A DNA stretch of 9,206 nt from Promethearchaeota archaeon (GTDB lineage: Archaea; Asgardarchaeota; Lokiarchaeia; Sigynarchaeales; SOKP01). The notes under the pieces were generated by a model. It was not told where the DNA came from. It ran no database searches and was given only the letters and a program-made list of their open reading frames with translations. Positions within the stretch are counted from its first letter, which is position 1; each line of letters opens with the position of its first letter. The translations under genes were made by a program, and so were the position numbers. Shown here piece after piece: positions 1-6,294 of the stretch. The DNA lies in assembly GCA_019894655.1 (NCBI GenBank), contig JAGXNZ010000097.1:1-9206 (forward strand), written 5' to 3'.

Positions 1-147
1 TGTTTAATCTGTCCTTTTATGAGTAAATGTAATAGCACTAACCTTGATCAATTTAATCCAACACATTGCCCATGGTTATCAGATTGGATAGAATCGACTC
101 TGGAGGGGAAGATTTATAACATTAATTTTGAAAATATTGAAGATTAG
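1..147 (+). CDS. 3' end of an unidentified Cys-containing protein (partial)
   Basis: The first frame is open from the window edge to a TAG at 145-147, giving 48 residues; the other two plus frames close within the first 30 bases. The visible tail has four cysteines spaced C-x2-C-x5-C-x12-C (residues 1, 4, 10 and 23), the last in an HCPW context. An acidic stretch with two Trp and a Leu follows. The spacing suggests a Zn or Fe-S site. A C-x2-C-x5-C group also occurs at the C-terminus of some Cas4/RecB-type nucleases, but nothing else supports that here. The start and most of the gene lie left of the window. The stop is 10 bp from the rrmJ stop on the other strand, so the two genes are tail-to-tail. 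I do not recognise the family. Confidence 0.55.
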   Translation, partial: CLICPFMSKCNSTNLDQFNPTHCPWLSDWIESTLEGKIYNINFENIED

Positions 148-157
148 TAAAAAATTA

Positions 158-793
158 CTACTTCTTCTTTAAACCAATTAAATAGATTTCATTACTTTTT
201 TTATTAGATGATTTAGGTTTTAAGCTTCTCACAACTAAAAAAAGCTGTTTCATCTTTTTGTAGAAGTTCTCGAAATCAGCTCCTTGAAACACTTTTATTA
301 AGAAATTCCCTTTGTTTTTGAGGTTTTCTGTAAGCTCAAGGACGCTGAAACATAGTTTAATTTGCCTTGATTGATCACTAAATTTATTACCAGATTTATT
401 AATACTCGCATCAGAAAGAATAAGATCAAGTTTTTCTCCATTAAAATAATTATCAATTTCCACTTGAAACTCGGGAGTGGTAAAATCCATTTTAAGTATT
501 TTAATATCTTCAATAGGGGCTAATCCTTTAATATCTACACCCATAATTTTATAATGATCTCGTTGATAATAATTATCGTGATAATTTTCAACATTAGATT
601 CGCCGAATTGCTTTGCTACTTGAAGCCAAGAACCAGGAGTACTTCCGAGGTCTAAGATGTAAAAGGCTCTTTTAAATATGTTGTATCTTTTTTGAACATC
701 GAGCAATTTAAATGCTGACCTTGCCCGATACCCTTCTCTTTTTGCTTTTTTGTATACTGCCTCTTTTCTATGTTCCTCTGAGTTTTTTGGCAT
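158..793 (-). CDS. rrmJ: FtsJ/RrmJ-family (RlmE-like) RNA 2'-O-methyltransferase
   Basis: Predicted SAM-dependent ribose 2'-O-methyltransferase of the FtsJ family, which modifies 23S rRNA or, in the Trm7 branch, tRNA. The 211 aa match the usual single-domain length. The N-terminal GYRARSAFKL block (21-30) supplies catalytic K29. The SAM loop is DLGSTPGSW (48-56), SD at 127-128 gives D128, LIKVFQG (165-171) gives K167, and NEIYLIG near the end gives E202, so the full K-D-K-E tetrad is present. The SAM loop and the stretch after D128 (ASINKSG) deviate from the usual DLGAAPGGW and SDMAPNxSG. A Tyr/Asp-rich insert lies at about 67-82. No TRAM domain is fused, unlike many euryarchaeal versions. 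The gene starts 15 bp after the trm1 stop, so cotranscription as the last gene of the cluster is likely. No clear ribosome binding site precedes the ATG. The choice between rRNA and tRNA as target cannot be settled from sequence. Confidence 0.9.
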   Translation of the reverse strand: MPKNSEEHRKEAVYKKAKREGYRARSAFKLLDVQKRYNIFKRAFYILDLGSTPGSWLQVAKQFGESNVENYHDNYYQRDHYKIMGVDIKGLAPIEDIKILKMDFTTPEFQVEIDNYFNGEKLDLILSDASINKSGNKFSDQSRQIKLCFSVLELTENLKNKGNFLIKVFQGADFENFYKKMKQLFLVVRSLKPKSSNKKSNEIYLIGLKKK

Positions 794-808
794 TTTTATA
801 AGTCGAAA

Positions 809-2032
809 TTATTTTTCAATTTGTGATAATAAGGATTTTAAATCATCTATTCTCATATTAGTCTTAATTGAGATAAAATCGAAATGAGTTCTTGATGCTC
901 TGTATCCATTTTCCTTTATTCGATTTATCAATTTATCAAGTTTGGGAATATATGAAAGTTTTAATTGTTGGCAGAGTTTATGGATGTTATAATAGGAAAT
1001 GGGCATATTTATTTCTTGTAGGGCGAAATTAATGAGTTTGTCAATACGTTTTTTGTTTTTGATCGCCAATTGTTCATTAAGTCGAGTTATTTCGTCTAAA
1101 AAAAGTTTTTGGTGTATCTCTTTTATCCATAAAGGTCCGGAGTAATATAAATAGTCATTATTTAAACACAACGGACAGACATGAGGGTTTCCTAATCTAT
1201 ATTCACTTATTATAATTCTATGCCCACATTTTTTACAATGGATTAAGTATCCGTAGCTATTTAACGAATTTTTCTGAATTCTCGTTTTCCCCTTGTATGT
1301 TAGAACAAACACTCTTATAAAATGATTAGAATAAAATGTTAACAAGGGTGTTATCCCAGTATTGTTAATATTTGCAATTCTTGATATGAAATAGAGAAGA
1401 ATTCGCGCTCCAACCTCTTTACAATATTCTGAATGAATTGGCTTAGACATATACTTTCTAACACATGCTTTTGGTCTTACACCGAATAAAACTGCTGTGT
1501 CAGTTGCAGTAATACACAATAATCCATCATGTTTTTTTATTGCTTTAAAAGCAGAATCAACATAAATGTTAGGTGTACCAAAAGGATCAATCGAAATAAC
1601 ATCAGGCAATCGATTTTTCTGTGAAATTTCAATAAATAATAAGCTAGCATCTTTATTAGAAAGGGCGATTCTGTTAGAGGCAATACCGTTCAATTCTAAA
1701 TTCTTATCAATTAATTTAACAGCAGTGGGATTAATATCGTTTATGTATATTTTTTCGATATTAACTGAATTTTTTAATAATCTTAAAGAGGTCACGCCAG
1801 ACGCAGCCATACAATCAACAATTTCTAATGATTCTCGGTTAATGATATTATTATAAGCTTTTATTGCCAAGAGTGAAATGTCTCTGTTTATCTCCATTTT
1901 TTCATTATAAAACACCTTCATCGATTTAGAGGGAATACTAGCGCTATCGTCCTTATATAAATATAATTTGGCTAATCCTTCTTGTTTTAATGTAATACTA
2001 TTCCTTTTAAATCGAGTCTTTTTAAATCTCAT
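809..2032 (-). CDS. trm1: tRNA (guanine(26)-N(2))-dimethyltransferase Trm1
   Basis: Transfers one or two methyl groups from SAM to N2 of G26 at the junction of the D and anticodon stems of tRNA; a cytosolic enzyme of archaea and eukaryotes. The 407 aa fit archaeal Trm1. Visible landmarks are the N-terminal EGLAKLYLY and FYNEKMEINRDIS segments (18-53), SAM motif I DCMAASG (73-79), acidic NDINP (98-102), and the catalytic DPFGTP (149-154) followed by ITATDTAVLFG (174-184). A zinc-ribbon-like site has C266, C269, C286 and C289, and the C-terminal SRTHFDFISIKTN block (380-392) is typical of the family. The gene lies 54 bp after fbp and 15 bp before rrmJ, all on the minus strand, which makes an operon plausible. 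The ATG at 2032 starts directly at the conserved N-terminus. No key residue appears to be missing. Confidence 0.95.
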   Translation of the reverse strand: MRFKKTRFKRNSITLKQEGLAKLYLYKDDSASIPSKSMKVFYNEKMEINRDISLLAIKAYNNIINRESLEIVDCMAASGVTSLRLLKNSVNIEKIYINDINPTAVKLIDKNLELNGIASNRIALSNKDASLLFIEISQKNRLPDVISIDPFGTPNIYVDSAFKAIKKHDGLLCITATDTAVLFGVRPKACVRKYMSKPIHSEYCKEVGARILLYFISRIANINNTGITPLLTFYSNHFIRVFVLTYKGKTRIQKNSLNSYGYLIHCKKCGHRIIISEYRLGNPHVCPLCLNNDYLYYSGPLWIKEIHQKLFLDEITRLNEQLAIKNKKRIDKLINFALQEINMPISYYNIHKLCQQLKLSYIPKLDKLINRIKENGYRASRTHFDFISIKTNMRIDDLKSLLSQIEK

Positions 2033-2086
2033 ATACTATATTCTTTCAATGTTTATGTGTTCATAGATTAGAGAGAAACTGTAAAT

Positions 2087-3079
2087 TTATGATGAATTAT
2101 AGAGTTTAACTGGCTTTTTGCTTCCTAGAAGCCCTCCAGAAGTTATCGAATGAATCGCGTGAACATTATCTTTGGTCAAATTCTCAATCATTTCTATTTC
2201 TTGAACTTTTTCACCATTTTCGCTACTATCGATAATATAAAATTCACCTCCTAAAGTCTTAATAATAAATGCCAGTGGAAGCCATTCGTAATAAATACGA
2301 ATTTTAGGTTTCGGTGAAGGAAAATATGCATATACTCCGCCATAGGTTAAGATTGCATGGAAATCCCCGACAAAACTTCCACTATAGCGATTTTTAAAAT
2401 CGTGATTAATTAAAACTTGTTGATAAGCTTTACATTTACTTGACCAATTTGATGAATCACCTCCCAGACATCTAATACCTCCCACTTCTTTATTTGGTAA
2501 TTTTTTATTTTCTTGGTGGATATAATGGTAAAAAGTCATACTATAGGGTGAGGTATCTAAAATGAATTCAGCTACCTTGCCGTTAAAAGCCAAGACTAAA
2601 TTAGTATAAATCCCATAAAGGACGTAAAAACTACATACAATGTGACCTTTCACATCATAAATTCCAACTATTGTTCCAACAGTCCGATTAACTATTACAT
2701 TGGAAGATCCATCGACAGGATCTATTGTTATACCGAAATTTCCATTACCAATAATGGGTTCGGCCTCCTCAGATGCTACAAATAAGCAATCTATGTCAGC
2801 TTCTTCAATCGCTTTTAAAATGATGCTGTGCGTTAATTTATCTTCATGAATTTGGAGCTCACCGTAAATATTTTTCCCATCTTTTATTTCATTTATAAAA
2901 TTCATCCGTTGTTCAATTTCGCGTGAGGATATTCCCCTTTCTAATAATCCTCGAATTGGAATAGTTGCATCGGCAATAGTTTCGATAATTTCTATAAGAT
3001 TTTCTTTATTAGAAAAAGAATTCGGAACACTGATATCTAACCATTTTGATAATTTTATTGTATCTTCTTTTTTACTCAT
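2087..3079 (-). CDS. fbp: Fructose-1,6-bisphosphatase, class I
   Basis: Hydrolyses fructose 1,6-bisphosphate to fructose 6-phosphate, the committed step of gluconeogenesis. The 330 aa match class I FBPases. Metal-site residues are visible as SEE (103-105) and DPVDGSSN (120-127, D120 and D123), followed by VGTIVGIYD (134-142) as in the class I core. The substrate-site block RYSGSFVGD (231-239) contains the Arg-Tyr pair. KIRIYYEWLP (259-268) aligns with the class I KLRLLYECNP segment, giving K259 as the phosphate-binding Lys and E265 as the metal Glu. A late ITSGGLLGS (312-320) replaces the usual P-x-I-LGS ending. Many archaea instead use the type V bifunctional FBP aldolase/phosphatase, so a class I enzyme here may be bacterial or eukaryote-like in origin. 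A broader inositol-monophosphatase specificity cannot be excluded. It sits between radB-like (83-bp gap) and trm1 (54-bp gap) with no functional link obvious. Confidence 0.9.
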   Translation of the reverse strand: MSKKEDTIKLSKWLDISVPNSFSNKENLIEIIETIADATIPIRGLLERGISSREIEQRMNFINEIKDGKNIYGELQIHEDKLTHSIILKAIEEADIDCLFVASEEAEPIIGNGNFGITIDPVDGSSNVIVNRTVGTIVGIYDVKGHIVCSFYVLYGIYTNLVLAFNGKVAEFILDTSPYSMTFYHYIHQENKKLPNKEVGGIRCLGGDSSNWSSKCKAYQQVLINHDFKNRYSGSFVGDFHAILTYGGVYAYFPSPKPKIRIYYEWLPLAFIIKTLGGEFYIIDSSENGEKVQEIEMIENLTKDNVHAIHSITSGGLLGSKKPVKLYNSS

Positions 3080-3162
3080 TCTGATTACTCAATTTTGTAG
3101 AGGAAAAAAATAATTCCTTAATCTTAGATAATGAGCTATAACTGATAATGTTTTATATTGAT

Positions 3163-3855
3163 TTATTCGAAACCATGATTTGTTAATTTCGAATTAAGAA
3201 CAGATTGCGTTTTTCCGTCTCCGTCATACAAAATAAACTTTCGGTTGTTAACTACATCTGTTCTCTCAATTTTGATTGAATTTTTAACCCAATATTCCAT
3301 TACGTTGCCACCGCTTTCCACATCATAAACTTCTCCCTCAATAGTATTTCTACTAAGTTCGTTTGTAATTAAAATTCTAATGTCATATTGTTTGTTTAAA
3401 AACGAAAGATTGGCTAAAATTTGATTTAACTTATAATTCAACATAACATTTTTTTCTTTTTTGTTGCTGTGTAATTCTAAGCGATATAAATCAGTGAGTG
3501 AATCAATAATAATCATTCCTAGAATTCCATTACCTAATCTTAAACGATTTAGAATTAAGAATTCTAGGTTAAAAACAAGTCTGAATAACTCCAAAAAATT
3601 AATTGATTTAATAAATTGTATATTTTCTAAGAGTTCTTCTAAATTAGTCTCAAAAAGAGTACTTATTTTATTAAATGGAAAGTTAGGTTTGCTATATATA
3701 TATAGCACATTTTTGTTATTAATAGCATTTTTCCAAGCGAATTGGAGTGCTAATGTAGTTTTACCCACGCCAAAGTTTCCCCATAATGAAGATATTCCCT
3801 CTTTGGCATCAGTAGATTTAAAGAACTCATTTAATATTGAACGTGGAAATTTCAT
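3163..3855 (-). CDS. radB: RadB-like RecA-superfamily ATPase
   Basis: A short RecA-fold ATPase resembling archaeal RadB, a RadA paralogue thought to assist homologous recombination or repair. The 230 aa consist of the ATPase core only, without the N-terminal helix-hairpin-helix domain of RadA, as expected for RadB. Walker A is GNFGVGKT (26-33, K32) followed by LALQFAWKNA. Walker B is the hydrophobic run ending in D118 (MIIIDSLTDL). A sensor-like ILITNEL lies at 161-167, and SGGNVMEYWVKNSIKIER (181-198) matches the GG-x3-EYW...RLER segment of RadA/RadB. It is the first gene of the minus-strand cluster, and a TATA-like box about 30 bp upstream fits a nearly leaderless mRNA. RadB was described mainly from euryarchaea, so another KaiC/RadA-related ATPase is possible. 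The divergent neighbour looks like a RuvC-fold protein, which supports a recombination role. Confidence 0.75.
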   Translation of the reverse strand: MKFPRSILNEFFKSTDAKEGISSLWGNFGVGKTTLALQFAWKNAINNKNVLYIYSKPNFPFNKISTLFETNLEELLENIQFIKSINFLELFRLVFNLEFLILNRLRLGNGILGMIIIDSLTDLYRLELHSNKKEKNVMLNYKLNQILANLSFLNKQYDIRILITNELSRNTIEGEVYDVESGGNVMEYWVKNSIKIERTDVVNNRKFILYDGDGKTQSVLNSKLTNHGFE

Positions 3856-3881
3856 AATTAAAAATTTTTAATTCTTTCTTT

Positions 3882-3893
3882 AATTTATATAAT
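3882..3893 (-). promoter_or_regulatory. Putative TATA box for the radB-like gene
   Basis: Read on the minus strand this gap contains TTATATAAA, close to the archaeal TATA consensus. It is centred about 32 bp upstream of the radB-like ATG, which would place transcription initiation within a few bases of the start codon. The same A/T core also reads as TATA-like on the plus strand, but there it lies only about 10 bp before the TTG start of the divergent gene. It can serve that gene only if its real start lies further downstream. This is a motif match in AT-rich DNA, without experimental support. Confidence 0.4.
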
Positions 3894-3897
3894 TAAT

Positions 3898-4746
3898 TTG
3901 AGAAATCAACCTTTATATATCTTAACAGAGGATTTAAATTTCTTTTATTTATTAAAGAGTGAGTTAGATAAGAATAATATTCATTTTAAAATCTTAGATC
4001 TAGATTCTAAAATTCCGAAGATTCCGTCAATCATCCTTACAACTACTAGTGATTATAAAAAACATAGATATAAAAATCGTATTAATTATCTTATTTATTC
4101 AAAAAATAATGATTTTGGTACGTATTTTTTACATGTAATTGCTGCTGTGAGAATTGGATACAAAAAAAATTATTCTACTTTAACTTTTTCTATCGATCCT
4201 GGTAAAAAGCTAGGCTTAATGGTCTTTTTAGATGATTATTATTTAGATTCATACTGCTGTTTTGAAAACAGTGATTTCTTTGCGATTATTAAAAAAAATA
4301 TAGACACTTTTGAGGGAGATAATCCCGCTTTGATGAAACTAAGCTTCAAATTAGGGCGAGGTGTTCTTGACATCACCTATGATTTAGTTAAGCAAATTTA
4401 CACTTTGTTTCAGAATCGGAATTGTCTTAGGGTTTGCTTGATTGACGAGTTTAAATCATCGCAATTTAAATTTTCAGGAAATAATGTTGGTAAAAAGTTT
4501 ACAAAAGATGAAATTTCTGCTTTGATATTAGCGTTTAGATTAGGAATTGATGTTAGATTTGATAATTACGAAGATATTTTTGAACAGATATGGATGAAAA
4601 AAATATTTATTAGAAAAACTGAAATAGAGAAATCTGAAAATCATGGAGAAACCTTATTATCATTAGGGGAAGTAGTGGAACAAGTTTTAAATGGGAAGTT
4701 AACTCTTAGTAAAGCAATCGAAATCATAAACCCTAATAATACATAA
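3898..4746 (+). CDS. Putative RuvC/RNase H-fold protein, uncharacterised
   Basis: I do not recognise a named family. The 282 aa divide into an N-terminal alpha/beta region (1-90) and a C-terminal part that looks like a RuvC/RNase H fold. The first strand reads TFSIDPGKKLGLMVF (96-110), matching the RuvC IDPG-x4-G signature with D100. KLGRGV (151-156) recalls the RuvC GQARG segment. A fourth strand ends in IDEF (182-185, D183 or E184), and FTKDEISALILA (201-212) resembles the last acidic helix of RuvC-like nucleases (D204, E205). A C-terminal helix-rich tail follows. If active it would be a metal-dependent structure-specific nuclease, but this is inference. There is no nearby ATG: TTG at 3898 is the first plausible start after an in-frame TAA at 3859-3861, and the next Met is residue 108. 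It is divergent from the radB-like gene with 42 bp between. Confidence 0.7.
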   Translation: MRNQPLYILTEDLNFFYLLKSELDKNNIHFKILDLDSKIPKIPSIILTTTSDYKKHRYKNRINYLIYSKNNDFGTYFLHVIAAVRIGYKKNYSTLTFSIDPGKKLGLMVFLDDYYLDSYCCFENSDFFAIIKKNIDTFEGDNPALMKLSFKLGRGVLDITYDLVKQIYTLFQNRNCLRVCLIDEFKSSQFKFSGNNVGKKFTKDEISALILAFRLGIDVRFDNYEDIFEQIWMKKIFIRKTEIEKSENHGETLLSLGEVVEQVLNGKLTLSKAIEIINPNNT

Positions 4747-4816
4747 TAAAATATTTATCTTTTATACAATTGTTATATTACTAAGATAGATATAATATAA
4801 CACTTTTCTTCGCAGA

Positions 4817-4858
4817 AATGTAAAAATATATTTCCTTGATAGGAATGCTTTTTACATT
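4817..4858 (+). promoter_or_regulatory. Imperfect hairpin upstream of the first acyltransferase-like gene
   Basis: The arms AATGTAAAAA (4817-4826) and TTTTTACATT (4849-4858) are exact reverse complements. Inside them a second stem, TTCCT (4832-4836) with AGGAA (4841-4845), closes a TGAT loop. The two stems are joined by a small asymmetric internal loop (TATAT against TGC). The element ends 27 bases before the ATG at 4886. TATA-like sequence lies both within it (about 4824-4831) and upstream (about 4790-4800). It could therefore be a protein-binding palindrome over the promoter or a folded mRNA leader. It is not a typical terminator because no clean T-run follows the stem. Confidence 0.45.
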
Positions 4859-4885
4859 CTTTTTGCTTAAGGAATACTTGGAAAT

Positions 4886-5983
4886 ATGAAAAGACTTAGA
4901 AGTATTGATATCTTCAGAGGCATTTGTATATTCTATATGACTTGGGGTCATATGATTAATTGGTGGATTTCTCAAGGAGATTTCTGGTTATACGAGATTA
5001 TTTGGAATTTGGGTGCTCCAATAGGAGGCGGTGGATTTTTATTAGTTTCAGGTATGAGTGCTTCAATATCCTTTAAGAGAAATCAACTAAAAGCTCAAGG
5101 TTCTCAAGAATTTAGTATGAAACGAGCTAGAAATGCTTATATGGTAAGGTGTTTTCTCATCTTCTTAATTTCTTTAGTATGGAATTTCTTCGGTACACTT
5201 TTTATGGGTCTACCAGGAATATGGGTATGGTTTGTACTACAAGCAATTGCTATATCCTTGTTTATGGCTTGGCCATTTTTAAAAACATCCAGAATTTTTA
5301 GAATATCCATGTGTTTTGTATTTTGGATTGGTAACGAATTTGTTTTCTATTGGTTGGCTCCATACAGTGATACACAAAATGTATTAGGATATCTTTTCTA
5401 TTTTCTTTATAATACTCCAAATCAAAATGTCATTTTGGGTTATTTTCCTTTTCTTCTTTTAGGAACCGTATTCGGTGATATTTTCTTTGAATCTAATACG
5501 ATTTCCAATCAAATAGAAAGAAAACTTTTTCTAAAGAAAAAGATTTTTAAAACGGGCCTATTATTTGGAGTTTTTTTAGTAACATTTGGATTATTATACA
5601 AATTTCCTGATTTCTCGAATAAATCAACCTTTGCTTCACGTATGTTTATTGTTGGGGTTCAACTTATATTAATCGCATTTTTAGTTTATATTAAAGAAAT
5701 TAGGGAATTAAATTTCCAAAAAAGGTATAGATTCTTTGAAATTTATTCTTTTTATTCATTTACTTTGTTCCTTGCTCACCATCTTTTTTACTTCCTATTT
5801 CCACCTGTGTTTAATTTTATTAACATTTGGTATGTAATTATCCCCATTTTAATCGCGTGGACTTTTCTATTTCGATTCATTTACATAAAATTGGATAAAA
5901 AGGCTTCAATTAAATTTCTACTTAACAAAACAGCTGTTTATTTGGCAGATAGAATTGAAATTGTTAAATCAAGGAAGCAATAA
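4886..5983 (+). CDS. HGSNAT/DUF1624-like multi-pass membrane acyltransferase (copy 1)
   Basis: Predicted integral membrane protein of the heparan-alpha-glucosaminide N-acetyltransferase/DUF1624 type, which uses acyl groups to modify sugars across a membrane. The 365 aa show about ten hydrophobic segments (roughly 12-30, 36-58, 86-106, 111-132, 138-158, 181-200, 223-240, 252-270, 287-306 and 311-334). The N-terminus carries the family signature R-x-x-S-I-D-I-F-R-G (3-12) with H22 in TWGHMINWW. GGGGFLLVSG (47-56) and FPFLLLGTVFGD (187-198) are further family-like blocks, and H298/H299 sit in the ninth segment. Only the membrane domain is present. Its paralogue follows at 6293 with exactly the same length. 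The ATG at 4886 begins right at the conserved signature and is preceded by weak GGA-rich sequence. The acceptor is unknown; a surface glycan or glycolipid is a guess. Acyl_transf_3/OpgC-like is the alternative family name. Confidence 0.75.
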   Translation: MKRLRSIDIFRGICIFYMTWGHMINWWISQGDFWLYEIIWNLGAPIGGGGFLLVSGMSASISFKRNQLKAQGSQEFSMKRARNAYMVRCFLIFLISLVWNFFGTLFMGLPGIWVWFVLQAIAISLFMAWPFLKTSRIFRISMCFVFWIGNEFVFYWLAPYSDTQNVLGYLFYFLYNTPNQNVILGYFPFLLLGTVFGDIFFESNTISNQIERKLFLKKKIFKTGLLFGVFLVTFGLLYKFPDFSNKSTFASRMFIVGVQLILIAFLVYIKEIRELNFQKRYRFFEIYSFYSFTLFLAHHLFYFLFPPVFNFINIWYVIIPILIAWTFLFRFIYIKLDKKASIKFLLNKTAVYLADRIEIVKSRKQ

Positions 5984-6292
5984 CATTATAGAATCTAAAT
6001 CCCATCTACAGATAAATTAACGTCAAAACAGCTTATGTTGTTCTAAGTTACATTTTATTAGATAAATAGAAAATCGTAATTACTCGTAAAAGTGTAAATC
6101 AAACTTTTATATTAAATGTTAAATTTTAATCTTCAATTCTATAATTCTAGGTTTAGTTTAAGGGAGTTAATATTCGAAAAAAACTAAGTTTAATTAGATA
6201 TAATTTTCACCAGTATAATTTGAATTGAAAATAGTAGAATTTTTTATATTCCATAAAATTCCCATACAATCGTTATCAGAATAATGATCATT
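5984..6292. other. Non-coding spacer between the two acyltransferase-like genes
   Basis: About 300 bp of very AT-rich sequence with stops in all plus frames and no RNA gene that I can recognise. It contains two short inverted repeats: TAAAAGT/ACTTTTA (6087-6093 and 6103-6109, 9-base loop) and ATTTTCA/TGAAAAT (6203-6209 and 6226-6232, 16-base loop). A TATA-like TTTTTATA lies at 6241-6248, about 45-50 bp before the downstream start. No convincing terminator follows the first gene. The length suggests that the second acyltransferase-like gene has its own promoter instead of being translated from a tight operon. At this base composition the 7-bp repeats may be chance. Confidence 0.5.
6241..6248 (+). 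promoter_or_regulatory. Possible TATA box for the second acyltransferase-like gene
   Basis: TTTTTATA at 6241-6248 fits a loose archaeal TATA consensus and lies about 45-52 bp before the preferred ATG at 6293, leaving room for a leader of about 20-25 nt. It is a motif match only, in AT-rich sequence with other weaker candidates nearby. Confidence 0.25.
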
Positions 6293-6294
6293 AT
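6281..6294. repeat. 14-bp perfect palindrome over the start codon of acyltransferase copy 2
   Basis: ATAATGATCATTAT is its own reverse complement and covers the first two bases of the ATG at 6293. The position would suit a repressor-binding site or a small leader structure. The upstream in-frame ATG at 6284 is part of the palindrome, which is a further reason to suspect it is not the used start. Perfect 14-bp palindromes are uncommon but can arise by chance in AT-rich DNA. Confidence 0.35.

Noticed and set aside
298..513. Minus-strand 71-codon open frame inside rrmJ
   Set aside because: It lies wholly within a strongly supported FtsJ gene in another frame and encodes low-complexity Leu/Ile-rich sequence without any motif.
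1566..1856. Plus-strand 96-codon open frame antisense to trm1
   Set aside because: It is antisense to the conserved SAM-binding and DPFGTP region of Trm1, so the opposite frame is open as a by-product; no domain is recognisable.
3104..3110. T7 run (minus strand) between radB-like and fbp as a transcription terminator
   Set aside because: Archaeal termination can use T-runs, but a single seven-base run in such AT-rich DNA is weak. The same gap also holds a TATA-like TATAAAA (minus strand, about 3151-3158), so operon structure stays undecided.
3461..3871. Plus-strand 136-codon open frame antisense to the radB-like gene
   Set aside because: It overlaps the Walker A/B region of the RadB-like ATPase and shows no family features; Ser/Leu/Asn-rich composition is typical of antisense shadows.
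4781..4975. Minus-strand 64-codon open frame over the leader and start of acyltransferase copy 1
   Set aside because: It runs antisense to the conserved IDIFRG signature and the hairpin region, with no recognisable motif.
6284..6292. ATG at 6284 as start of acyltransferase copy 2
   Set aside because: It adds only MII ahead of the conserved N-terminus; the ATG at 6293 aligns exactly with the paralogue and gives the same 365-aa length.
5984..6292. Possible tRNA or small RNA gene in the spacer between the acyltransferase-like genes
   Set aside because: There is no cloverleaf, no GGTTCGA-like T-loop and no GC-rich island; only two 7-bp inverted repeats, which are expected at this composition.
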